This document shows, one piece after another, positions 18,101-27,200 of a DNA stretch of 64,000 nt; position 1 is the stretch's first letter, and the number at the start of each line of letters is the position of its first letter. This DNA comes from a virus. The notes beneath the pieces are model-generated. The model was not told where the DNA came from. It searched no databases and saw nothing but the letters and a program-made list of their open reading frames with translations. The position numbers and the translations under genes are program-made. The stretch spans positions 62,001 through 126,000 of IMG/VR virus record IMGVR_UViG_3300026512_000002; one strand, given 5' to 3'.

Positions 18101-19188
18101 ATATTATTCTTATTATCAATTTGATATTCTAGATCTTTAGCAAGTAGCTCTCCATTCAAATATATTTTGAAATTATCATTATAGTTAGCAGCCACTGGTT
18201 TTGTATCACATATATTTATGATTTTACCACTAATTCGTGGACTATTGATACCATTAACACCATTGGTTAGCATATAATCTGTTAGCACAATATCGTTACG
18301 ATACGCACTATTTGTATTGATGATATGTATAGGTATACCATCAGTAATATTGTTGTTTTCTGTTTCAACAGTTATTTTAACTTTTGAATATTTAGCCAAC
18401 CTTCTATAATACTCGTTCATTATAGAAGTCATTTTAGCCTGTTTATCTCTAATGGTGGCAACATTGTCACCAGTATTGATATGTGTTAATACAAAATCAT
18501 CTCTTAAAAAATATAGTATTTTATGAAATATGTCATGTTTTATTTCAAATGACTCTAAATTGTAGTTATATGGGCTACTTGATAAAATTTCTGATAGTAT
18601 CCTAAAAGCATCCTTATCAGTATGGTTAAGATATTTTATATTATAATCAGAACCTTTTGTTAACTCCATAAAATCACTGTCATTTTCAATATACAACTTG
18701 ATATCATCCAATGATGCTATTTTAAAAGAATAATTTAATACATTATTATCTAGCATGTTATCATAGTCAAAAATGTCTATAATTAACTCACCTTTATTAT
18801 CGTTATCTGGTACAAATACAATATCCTCAATGTCTTGGGGTTGGTTTAACAGAATGACATCTATAGTAACTGACTGAGTACCTTCATGTTTGATTGAAAT
18901 ATATTGAAAACTATTGCTATTAACAATAGAGATATTATTAGATTGAACTAATAATCCATTTACAAAAATTAATAAACTATGTTGATTAGTATCTATTATT
19001 CCGAAATCCGATATATTTATTATTAATCTAGTAGAATCATATGTGATCAAGTTTCCCGAACCATCATATTCTAGATCAGATGGTGTTTGTGGTATAACAT
19101 TTTTAAATGTTTTATTGTATAAAATATAATTTTCGGATTTCAGAAAATTTTTATAATTTTTAATAAAATTAGTATACGAATTTATCAC
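15172..19188 (-). CDS. Virion protein with leucine-rich repeats, 1338 aa
   Basis: Uses a GTG start at 19188 after AAGGTGGTGTT. Residues about 1-800 are beta-rich and Asn/Tyr-rich like other tail proteins. Residues about 830-1120 form a leucine-rich-repeat array with phrases such as LTILNLGNNSIDDLSFI, LKYLDVSDSSYGLGNN and IVELDVSRTNV. The C-terminal 200 residues are Thr/Met/Asp-rich and end in two DLN(S/Y)ETTD-like motifs. LRR arrays are common in adhesins, so receptor binding or host contact is a reasonable inference. Sits between a fibre gene and two smaller virion-like genes. Confidence 0.7.
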   Translation of the reverse strand: MINSYTNFIKNYKNFLKSENYILYNKTFKNVIPQTPSDLEYDGSGNLITYDSTRLIINISDFGIIDTNQHSLLIFVNGLLVQSNNISIVNSNSFQYISIKHEGTQSVTIDVILLNQPQDIEDIVFVPDNDNKGELIIDIFDYDNMLDNNVLNYSFKIASLDDIKLYIENDSDFMELTKGSDYNIKYLNHTDKDAFRILSEILSSSPYNYNLESFEIKHDIFHKILYFLRDDFVLTHINTGDNVATIRDKQAKMTSIMNEYYRRLAKYSKVKITVETENNNITDGIPIHIINTNSAYRNDIVLTDYMLTNGVNGINSPRISGKIINICDTKPVAANYNDNFKIYLNGELLAKDLEYQIDNKNNIIFNNNIILKTDDVVSVIRIGNCRFNANINHADIHNYSKIKTPYSSIEVYDRNNSNTDYMDSVFNNYGFFILHTPVPVGNKNFMVYIDGMLHPSKDIDIIKDNLIYIKNIDKFSRVQVFNIFNHNEAYIESKQNADPDNSFEGNYLDNINLEKVVSYSDVFLSEYSDKRYNDIITSSKYTIVDIGEYTNILYKYLDDYREHLNVFGDIYNYIASNGGFNEFKFIPINNDYMYILNQFNSKCIRFRSSVNRLMNTFYGTNISIYSNNVDFEKLNDIIAIYGLDLNDYRIKNINSLELDITKLYAYDDDTYIQFKNNEISDFSTNWNIRPYYINNSVTDYPPQYGGFNYVITSSDKRVTIDLTNNPLSVQSIANIRAIYLYNGVDVIFDDTCIVFQDKYLREGINKNIVSLYNRNIVDDTHLPITNIGLFVYSHRFFKYDDYEQITKNNDKLIYDNVNDLTNIDISEDYTYQPISDLTGIDKCYNLKSIHIVNQNITVVNNSWKQLSLLTILNLGNNSIDDLSFIKYNKRLVGLYVGGNNFTTYDFTRLVNLKYLDVSDSSYGLGNNTDEFIELEKNNNIVELDVSRTNVMWLSRLLHIHGLKKLLADGNNLTDSTFTPINTTIRKDLHIHELNVLSLKNNNFTTTIFMQHFPLLQELYLDNNINLNPTVVIYNNMLHRLSFNKTTLSSLVADTNVYCNNLQYLDVSNSGITSIADIDIFFNPDHFEYFDARNTLISEVLSSDIVDRFNKDTIIDLRGCELISPTQDMLYNMCDNGWNILFDKDALTITTPMDDYIAVIENPDVGDNGIVVSPHTLSLPMNIPEYVSCDVNVTNFYESIICDVEFDIRSENIALETTVDVFNTVVDAIDITMGLSTYVNIGEVVEIDAAGNNMINMGTSVKLTLFNGNINTTSNMMTTVRAGIDNTPMMSPISSANMYTAITTTHISYTPPVAALDMNYETTDDGDDMTLDLNSETTD

Positions 19189-19210
19189 AACACCACCTTA
19201 TACATATATA

Positions 19211-20155
19211 TTATATTAAAACTGAAGCTAATTTATTATAAACATCAAACATTAGTTCACCTAAAACATTTTCATAACCTCTATTAAGATTCGATCCTAT
19301 AACTGAAGTTGCTATGTTTCCCCATAAGTATACAGGGTGTTCCGATGCAAAATATCCCATAGAACCATATAATAGAACCCAGTTACTATTAAAAGTATTA
19401 AAAGTGGCCTTACTGACAACAGAATCTAGTTCACTAATCTTTTTAAAAAAAACAGTAGTATCAGCATAAACATCGTCAGATATATCAAAAACATCACCCA
19501 TTCTTGATTCAACAATCTTAGTTGGGACTATTTTATTAACATTACTGAAAATCATACTATTTAATCTATCACCAGCAGGTTTTTCTATTAAATTAATATA
19601 ATAAAACTTCATGGCCATAAACATGATTTTAGCATATAATTCAGGGTAATGTGCTGTTGAAAATATTTTGTTCATAACTTTTGAAAAAAGTTTACCATAT
19701 GCCATAGATGTTAAGTTATGTAACGTTGCATTGTTTATTATACTATCATATTTAAAAAATGTTCCATGTAATATATATCCAAATTGTAATAAACTAAATA
19801 TAGTTCTTTCGCTACCACCTAATTCTCCAGCAGCATTTAATCTAATTGATGATGTTATCGATAGATTAACAAAAGATCTTATATTATCATTATAAGCTTT
19901 CATAAAACCTGGCATATATGAAGTTATGTTTGTAGATTTAGTAAAAATAGGTACAACATCACCAGACATAACAGCTGATATTACCGGTACTGTCATACTA
20001 TACTTATATTTACGTTTAAACATATCTAACATAAAACCGATTCTCTCAATATCAATCTTAACAGCTTCTATATTTAATTGAGATAATTCAGCAGTTATTT
20101 TAGTTAGTTTACTTTTATCTATACTTACAGTATTACTTATTGATTTAAACCCCAT
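19211..20155 (-). CDS. Hypothetical, virion-associated by context, 314 aa
   Basis: Begins MGFKSISNTVSIDKSKLTKIT. Predicted mostly helical with hydrophobic patches around residues 50-75 and 120-140 but no clear transmembrane topology. The start overlaps the end of the upstream 127-aa gene by 11 bases, so the pair is coupled. No family recognised. Confidence 0.65.
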   Translation of the reverse strand: MGFKSISNTVSIDKSKLTKITAELSQLNIEAVKIDIERIGFMLDMFKRKYKYSMTVPVISAVMSGDVVPIFTKSTNITSYMPGFMKAYNDNIRSFVNLSITSSIRLNAAGELGGSERTIFSLLQFGYILHGTFFKYDSIINNATLHNLTSMAYGKLFSKVMNKIFSTAHYPELYAKIMFMAMKFYYINLIEKPAGDRLNSMIFSNVNKIVPTKIVESRMGDVFDISDDVYADTTVFFKKISELDSVVSKATFNTFNSNWVLLYGSMGYFASEHPVYLWGNIATSVIGSNLNRGYENVLGELMFDVYNKLASVLI

Positions 20156-20528
20156 CTACTTTACCCCCTATTTTGTTATCAATATTTTTTGATTTTTTCA
20201 ACAAAGAACTCATATTAATAATAGTATTTTTAACCCCCTTAACACTAGCTAATGATGATAAACCAACAACTAGTTCCAAACTGAGGGGTTTTTTAATAAC
20301 AGCAACCAATATAAGTACGGTTGTTATTATAAATATTATATTTGCTACAGATAGTACTTTTTCAACTATACTTTTATTAACCTCTGGTATAGTTGTTGCA
20401 AACATAATTGACATAAATATCACATAGTTCATATCAAGCATATTGGGTCGTAACTTAAAAAGTACAACTAGTAATATGAAACCTATAAGTTCCCGTACAA
20501 GTTTAACATTGTTCAATTTTTTAAACAT
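20145..20528 (-). CDS. Small membrane protein, 127 aa
   Basis: The start at 20528 (MFKKLNNVKLVRE) is chosen because GTGAGG lies eight bases upstream; the longer ATG at 20540 overlaps that site. At least three hydrophobic segments are visible (about residues 14-28, 33-47 and 60-80), then a short segment rich in Ser/Leu and a basic tail. It could be a holin-like or assembly-associated membrane protein, but that is inference only. Confidence 0.65.
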   Translation of the reverse strand: MFKKLNNVKLVRELIGFILLVVLFKLRPNMLDMNYVIFMSIMFATTIPEVNKSIVEKVLSVANIIFIITTVLILVAVIKKPLSLELVVGLSSLASVKGVKNTIINMSSLLKKSKNIDNKIGGKVDGV

Positions 20529-20662
20529 AATGAACCTCACTAAAAAAATATTATTTAATATATTGTTTGATGTTAGTATAATGTCATATAGTAAGCATGA
20601 TTAAATATTGTATGATTATTTTTTTTTATATGAATAAGCTTAATAATTTATATCTTTAATAA

Positions 20663-20690
20663 AAAAGGGGATATTAATCCCCTTGTATTT
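20663..20690 (-). terminator. Intrinsic terminator
   Basis: AAGGGGAT/ATCCCCTT with a short loop and a T run on the minus strand, immediately downstream of the RecA-like gene at 20700. Confidence 0.85.
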
Positions 20691-20699
20691 CTAAATTAT

Positions 20700-21878
20700 T
20701 TATGCAAATAATTTAGGAAAATTGATTTTAAGAATTTTTTCCTTATCACTATCTGTGATACTTCCTTCAATTCTCAATTCTGGTGGTAGAGCTAATTTAA
20801 CTTTTTCCCAAGCTAATACTCTACCAATATTGTCTTTAAATTCATTATTTTCAGTATATAGTTTACGATATGTTTTAGAATTAAACTTTATAGTGTCAAA
20901 TCCTTTTACATATTGATAAGCTCCACCACCTCCTATTAGTTTAGAATCTCTAAGCATTTGTAAATCTGTCATAGGAACATCAAAACCATTATATTGATCA
21001 AATACCACATTAATTTTATTACCACCAGCATTAGATCTACTTTTAATAATCTTAACTTCATTCATAAAACCATTAATACCATTCTTTTCAGGTGTTAATG
21101 TTGCTTTAGCAGTTAGCATTAAAATAGTGTCACTAAATTGCAACTGACCTTTACCACCTGGTACATTTATTTTATTGCTTAAATGTTTTAATAATGATGA
21201 TGGTGGTATATTAGTAGTAGATATGTTGTCACGTAAATGGTTGATACCGATACCAGTTATATTAGCAGCAAACATTGGATCCAATAACTCTTCAAACATT
21301 CTATTTTGTTCAGCAGCATTACGACCACCTTGCATTTGACCACTCATTTCATCATCATCAGCAATTTTTTTAGACTTCATGGTTATTAACGAATCTATAA
21401 GTACTGGTGTTGGTACAACAATTTTTTTACCGTCCTCCCAAGGTGAATTAATAGTATATTCTTTTTTATTGGCATGTATTTCTGTTTTTAAGTTTTTCAT
21501 ATCAGTGAAAAACTTTTCTCTATTAAGATCATCATTTAAATAAATATAATATTCTCTTATATCAGAAGGTATAAAATTTATAAGTCTTTCAAAGTTACCA
21601 CCTTTTTCAAAATCATAATGGTATGCAACAGTTTCAACAGCACTTAATATACTTTTAACCATATGAATACCCAATGTTGTTTTACCAGAGCCTGATTTAC
21701 CTAATAATAGAATAAACTTACCTAATGTAAAACCTGTTTTAATTTTAAAAGTTTCCTTGTTAAAAGAACCGTTTAGATAATCAATAACTAACCCTGTTTC
21801 AAAATTATCAATATCTTTTACATGACCTTTTGCAATTTGTGTTTGACCATATTTTGCTAACCTATCTCTTAATCCCAT
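20700..21878 (-). CDS. RecA/UvsX-like ATPase
   Basis: A 392-residue RecA-fold protein. Walker A is GKSGSGKTT (about residues 58-66), a Walker B-like strand VLIDSL is near residue 158, and a later strand ending in NHLRDN resembles the L1/L2 region. Length and motif order fit phage strand-exchange proteins of the UvsX type, though a related KaiC/DnaB-like ATPase cannot be excluded. It probably acts in phage recombination or recombination-dependent replication. It is on the same strand as tail genes but ends in its own terminator, so regulation may differ. Confidence 0.75.
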   Translation of the reverse strand: MGLRDRLAKYGQTQIAKGHVKDIDNFETGLVIDYLNGSFNKETFKIKTGFTLGKFILLLGKSGSGKTTLGIHMVKSILSAVETVAYHYDFEKGGNFERLINFIPSDIREYYIYLNDDLNREKFFTDMKNLKTEIHANKKEYTINSPWEDGKKIVVPTPVLIDSLITMKSKKIADDDEMSGQMQGGRNAAEQNRMFEELLDPMFAANITGIGINHLRDNISTTNIPPSSLLKHLSNKINVPGGKGQLQFSDTILMLTAKATLTPEKNGINGFMNEVKIIKSRSNAGGNKINVVFDQYNGFDVPMTDLQMLRDSKLIGGGGAYQYVKGFDTIKFNSKTYRKLYTENNEFKDNIGRVLAWEKVKLALPPELRIEGSITDSDKEKILKINFPKLFA

Positions 21879-21923
21879 AATTTCTCCTTAAAAATTAATT
21901 AATGTTACGTACTAATTAAACAA

Positions 21924-22946
21924 TCATTTTTTCAAATTAATAGATTTACCACATTTTGTGACAATTATATTAATTTCACTATTAATTATATAATTACTTA
22001 TAAAAAAGTTGTTAATATAAGCATTGTTCGTTGCATCAATCTTAATAACAACTTTACAATCATTTTTAACACCTATCATATTAACAGGTATTAAAACATG
22101 GCTCTTATTGAATATAAAATTATCAGACAATATAGTAGAAGTATTATTATTCACGATATTTGTTAACCTGCTATCTGTTGATAAATATTCATCACCTAAT
22201 ATACAACTATCATAATATAATCCTATCATATCATAGTTTCCCACCTTATCAAAACACATATTGTGTTCCAATAATACATTATCAACAACATATTTTAATG
22301 TAATAACATTGTCTATAATTTCGATATTATTAATCTTAGTTAAATTTTGTATTAATGATTGTTTAAATTTTAAAATATCTATATCTGATAAAATATAAGC
22401 ATCTCTACCATCTTTAAATATTTTTTGATAACTTGATAGTTTTTTCCCATCTATTAGTTTGATAATAATCTTACCATCATCAACAATAATACTATTTTTC
22501 ATAAATACGATTTTTTGTACAAATATTCTATTTGGTTCTTTATTTTTTTCAAAATCATTGATACTTATACCATTAGGTAGTATAGTCAGTATGCTTTTCA
22601 TAAATTTTAAAGCTTTTTTTATGTCAGCAATATTTTCTAATTGATTTAAAGTAGATGTAGCTTGTTGGGCTACAATTTCTGTTATTGGATTGGTTGATTC
22701 TAAACTACCAAGTTTAGACAATTTTTTTAAAATTGTCTTACTACAAGCTTTATTTTTAGAAAGAATCATGTTTATATCGTTATCATTAAGCTTAAATAAA
22801 ACATTAGATGATTCAGCATTTATCAAATTGCTGGAAGCTATATCGCTAATAGTATTAGTAGCATATTCACCATTATCCAATACGGTTGTTAAATACTCAT
22901 ACATTTCTTTTTTAGTAGTTATAGTAGATATGTTTTCTAAAACCAT
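21924..22946 (-). CDS. Hypothetical protein, 340 aa
   Basis: Begins MVLENISTITTKKEMYEYLTT. The N-terminal half is helical and contains LFKLNDNDINMILSKNKACSKTILKKLSKL, resembling a helical repeat; the C-terminal half is beta-rich. No catalytic motif seen. Its start overlaps the end of the small ribbon-helix-helix gene upstream by ten bases, and the RecA-like gene follows, suggesting a recombination or regulatory operon. Confidence 0.65.
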   Translation of the reverse strand: MVLENISTITTKKEMYEYLTTVLDNGEYATNTISDIASSNLINAESSNVLFKLNDNDINMILSKNKACSKTILKKLSKLGSLESTNPITEIVAQQATSTLNQLENIADIKKALKFMKSILTILPNGISINDFEKNKEPNRIFVQKIVFMKNSIIVDDGKIIIKLIDGKKLSSYQKIFKDGRDAYILSDIDILKFKQSLIQNLTKINNIEIIDNVITLKYVVDNVLLEHNMCFDKVGNYDMIGLYYDSCILGDEYLSTDSRLTNIVNNNTSTILSDNFIFNKSHVLIPVNMIGVKNDCKVVIKIDATNNAYINNFFISNYIINSEINIIVTKCGKSINLKK

Positions 22947-23116
22947 TTATTACCCTCCAAGTATTTTTTACTATAATTTTCCATAAATTCTCTTAAAACG
23001 ATACTAGCATTAGTATCCTGAATAGCTACAGCCATTTTAAAATTTCTTTTCAATTCTTTAGAAACTTTGAAAACAAATATAACTGGTTCATCATCAAATA
23101 TTTTTTTAGCTGACAT
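22937..23116 (-). CDS. Ribbon-helix-helix-like small protein, 59 aa
   Basis: A short gene with a strong TGGAGGTG ribosome site six bases before its ATG. The product starts MSAKKIFDDEPVIFVFKVSK and continues with a strand-helix-helix pattern (VSKELKRNFKMAVAIQDT then SIVLREFMENYSKKY) typical of CopG/Arc-type DNA-binding dimers. It heads the operon with the 340-aa protein and the RecA-like ATPase and may autoregulate it; that is inference. Confidence 0.7.
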   Translation of the reverse strand: MSAKKIFDDEPVIFVFKVSKELKRNFKMAVAIQDTNASIVLREFMENYSKKYLEGNKWF

Positions 23117-23210
23117 AACACCTCCATAAATACATACATATCATATGTATATACCTATCATATATTATATTTTAGCCCATGTCAAGTTTTTTTTTATTAT
23201 TTATTTAAGA

Positions 23211-23732
23211 TTATCTTCTAATAGCTGTAGTTAAAACATATGCTCCTGTAAAAGAACCACCAGCAGCTATCATTATATTGCAATTTAAGATAGAGAATAG
23301 TTTATGAGATGTTGGATTAGTAATATCGTCACCTGTTATTAATCCAAATGTTTTATAGTTCAATGAATCCGGTCCCGTGTTATTGATTACAAAACTATAT
23401 CTTGCACCATATGTTATATCGCCCATACCCATATACGTTATATTTGTATAAGGTATTCTTTCTACATTATCTGATTGATTTATAAAATCAGTAATAGTTA
23501 TTGATTTATCTTTATCAACTTCACTATCACTTAAAATTATACCAACAATTTTATTAGATTCAGCAGGTGTGTTTATGGCACCCATCACATTGTAAGTTAA
23601 TATATTAGTAGCTTTATTAGTTAACATGTTACTTTCATTCACACTATCAACAATATTGCCATGATTATCATATACATTACCTATTAGACGATTTTTAAAT
23701 ACTAACCTAATATCATGTTTATTATTATTCAT
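23211..23732 (-). CDS. Putative tail/baseplate decoration protein, 173 aa
   Basis: The ATG at 23732 is used because GAGG lies upstream; the longer start at 23750 overlaps the previous gene. It begins MNNNKHDIRLVFKNRLIGNV and shares the HD(I/M)R(L/V)VF..R opening and the 'NMLTNKATNILTYNVMG' leucine pattern with the protein at 11553. The middle and C-terminus (VGIILSDSEV, AGGSFTGAYVLTTAIRR) are beta-rich. These proteins look like paralogous tail attachments. Confidence 0.55.
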   Translation of the reverse strand: MNNNKHDIRLVFKNRLIGNVYDNHGNIVDSVNESNMLTNKATNILTYNVMGAINTPAESNKIVGIILSDSEVDKDKSITITDFINQSDNVERIPYTNITYMGMGDITYGARYSFVINNTGPDSLNYKTFGLITGDDITNPTSHKLFSILNCNIMIAAGGSFTGAYVLTTAIRR

Positions 23733-23742
23733 ATAGACCTCA

Positions 23743-24225
23743 TTAAACAACTGTATTTATAATAGCATTACCATACAATACCCCGCTAGGCGCTATAATC
23801 AATTTAGGGGTTTCAATGTTTCTAGAAAACACATACCCTGTTTCACTTCTATCATTACAGTCAGTAGGATTATCAATACCACCACTAATAAGTGCAAATT
23901 CACCTAGTACGACATTTGAAGTTGTTGTGTTCTCATAAACATATTCCACATACACTTTGTTGTCGATAACATAATAGCTAGATGATACATCTATACGTGC
24001 AATTTCAGTCGAACATATTGTTTCGATATTGGGATTCGGAGAGTTGTCATTGCTGGAGCCTAGTGCAACATATTTTATAGGACCATAAATACCTGAAGTA
24101 TTTTGTTCTAATCTATGCAAATAATGTGCTGCTGCAAAATTCATAACTAAATTAGGTTTATTAAATTCTTTAAAAACTAAATTATTGTCAGCATCTAGTA
24201 TTATGGTATTCCAATTTACATTCAT
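23743..24225 (-). CDS. Putative tail-fibre-associated protein, 160 aa
   Basis: Contains IKYVALGSSNDNSPNPN then STEIARIDV (about residues 47-80), the 'alGsg...p......E..R' pattern of many small phage tail-fibre proteins, and a C-terminal SGVLYGNAIINTVV strand. The ATG follows AAGGAATAATT. It lies between the large fibre at 24259 and the related protein at 23211, so the three are probably expressed and assembled together. Confidence 0.6.
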   Translation of the reverse strand: MNVNWNTIILDADNNLVFKEFNKPNLVMNFAAAHYLHRLEQNTSGIYGPIKYVALGSSNDNSPNPNIETICSTEIARIDVSSSYYVIDNKVYVEYVYENTTTSNVVLGEFALISGGIDNPTDCNDRSETGYVFSRNIETPKLIIAPSGVLYGNAIINTVV

Positions 24226-24258
24226 AATTATTCCTTTTAATATCTATTATTATATTAG

Positions 24259-27200
24259 TTATCTTATATCTGTTAACATGATAGGTGTTTGTGAAAAAAT
24301 TTCATTCCTATATGCTTTAACTTTGTTAAATAATGGCGGTATTTCGATAAACTCGCCTTCATCTATAAGTGATAGTAATCTGCTAGTATTCACAATATCA
24401 GTTTTGTCTTTAGTATAATATAGTGTACTCGAACCATTTCTACCATTATTATCCATATAATATATTGTGTTAGGTGACCAACTATCATATCTACTATTAT
24501 CTAGATGAATTTTTTTAGATTTAAGTCTTATTACAAAATCAGTACCTTCAACATGATCCACTAATCCAATATTATGTTCAGGATCAAAATCAACAGTGTT
24601 ATAAAATAAACTGGTATATAATTCACCATCTAACCATGGTATATTGCACTCAGTATTTTCTGATCTATCATATGGTATAGTAGTCATAGCTTTAGACATA
24701 CCTTTAGAATAAACCATCATTTCACCAGCTAAATTGGCCCATGTTTTATAAACACCGAAACCTTTAATTAAATTTATATCAATTTCTTTATAAAACATAC
24801 TATGTGTAGTTACTTGTAAATTACTACTATCGATTTGTTCAAGATATCCTTCAATCATATCTTCAGGAATCAATGGAACAGCGTTTAATTGTTCGCTTAT
24901 AACACAGTTTCTTTTATCATCAATAATCATAAAATCATTATCAGTAATTTTAAAATTAGTACCATCATGTTTGATATTTAATAATAATATACTGTTTAAA
25001 GATACTGATGGATCGTTATGTTTCATATAAATATATAGATCGCTATAATTATCGTTACCAGTTCTATTATAATTAGAAAAATTTATAAAACCTATTCTAT
25101 TCATATTCTTAGCAGATGAATTGAATGTATCGAAATCACTATGGTAATTGGTATTATATTCACTAGTATAATTAAACATATCAAATCCACCATCTGTAAT
25201 ACTATGTTTAAATTTATATAGCGACCATTGTATGTCTACTAAATCAGTAATATATCCATATCTTCGTAGATCTGCCTTAAGATATGGGCATAGTGGTAAA
25301 TTAAAATCAATAAGATTGCTCATATTTCTAACTGGTAGAGTATTGTGTTTATATCTATAAGTATAAGATGCATTATATTTAATTGGTAATAATATATTAT
25401 CTATGGTTAGACCAGGTATGATTGGAACATCATATTTGCGAATAGCACCATGATACATGATTGTGCTTGGGTTCAACGTATCGTATATATTAAATGTCAT
25501 CAAATATGTATTTGTAGCAGTTGGATTATCATTATAATTAGTATATAATCTAATATCTGGGTTAAATGGAACTATTAAGTATAATTGAGCACCATCAATA
25601 TATGTTACCGCACCACTGTCACAATCAGACAAGTAGACGTTTTCGGAAATATAGTAATTGTGATAATCTTTATTAAATATATAGTTACCTAGGTTATTAT
25701 TATCATTATTGTCACAAATAACACATAATGACATAGCTGTATTATAAGAAGTATTAGAACTATGATGATATATTCTTGGATTAGCATATGATATTTCTAA
25801 AATATTTTCATCATTGTTGTTAATATATATGGCTTTAAAATCATTATTATCAATACTAGGATCAGCACAACCGGTTTTATTATAAACATCAGCTGTTATT
25901 TTATCAGCAACGTGATCTAAATCAGCATCTATGGAGCTTAAATCTACTTCTATTATGTGTGGGTCATTGTTACCGTGATATATGAATAAATCAATATGAA
26001 CACCACTTATAAATACTCCAGCATTTGTTAAAGATGTTGGTATTTCACCATTACTGAATAATTTAATAGAATTATGATATTCGGTATCATAAGAAGTGTT
26101 GTCAGCGACCATGCTTAACATATAACCATGTCTCATAATATCCCAATTAAAATGTCTTATAATATCACCGTTAGGTTGATTATACTCACAACTTGATATA
26201 TTATTAGTTATAACAACATTATCTGTTTCAAAATTTTCCGAAACATTTAATTCGTTTTTAGTGTTCAATATGAATCTATCATCAGGATAATTAATGATGG
26301 TACTGCTACCAACTACTCTTAAACCATCAACTGGATCGCTTGCTAATATGTTTAAAGCAACACTAGTTTTGTATTCTCCTAATAACATACCATATTTAAC
26401 CTTAACGTAACTACTTAGAAAATATGTATCTGTGAGTTGATAAAGTTTAGTAGAATAATTACTTGTTGTAGTATCGAATAATCCACCAATATCATCGTAT
26501 GAATTAACATTCAATGTTTTACTTACACTATCGATTGAAAAAATAACAATTTTGTTACTTAAATCAGAAAGCGTCTTATTATTAATATTGGTATTATGAA
26601 AAATTCGTCTATATTCTATATCACTAACATTTGATATGTCTCCATGTGTTGTTGTGATGGCAGCATATTTATTATTACCAACATATAGTAAATCAGATAT
26701 TGGTAGAATATCTGTATTTAGCACTTGTTCTTGATCTGTTATCACAATATCATTAGTATTATCAATATACATTACTGTGAATGAAGTATGATTGTTATAG
26801 TAATTTTTACTATTCACATCATCATTATAATTTGTTCTATGCTCTTCCGTAGATACAACTATTATTGGATCATCATTATCAGTATTTATCGTATATTTTC
26901 TCAAACCAGTAAATTTTTTATCGTTATAGTAATCATTATTTGTATAATTTACTGCTGTTGTTAAAAGTGTCTTATGTTTTAAAAGACCTATACTATTAGA
27001 TGGGGTGTTGTAATCAATGTTGCTTAAATTGATAACCTTTAAAATGTTATCATAAGTCCTACCTTTTACATCATCGAGATATTGTGGTATAAAATCGTAG
27101 AAAACAATAAACCCATTATCATATTTTAATATTTTAACATTACGTATAGATAAAGCTTGAAATTGTTGAATGTTATTAGGTGCAGATGTATCAGTAAATG

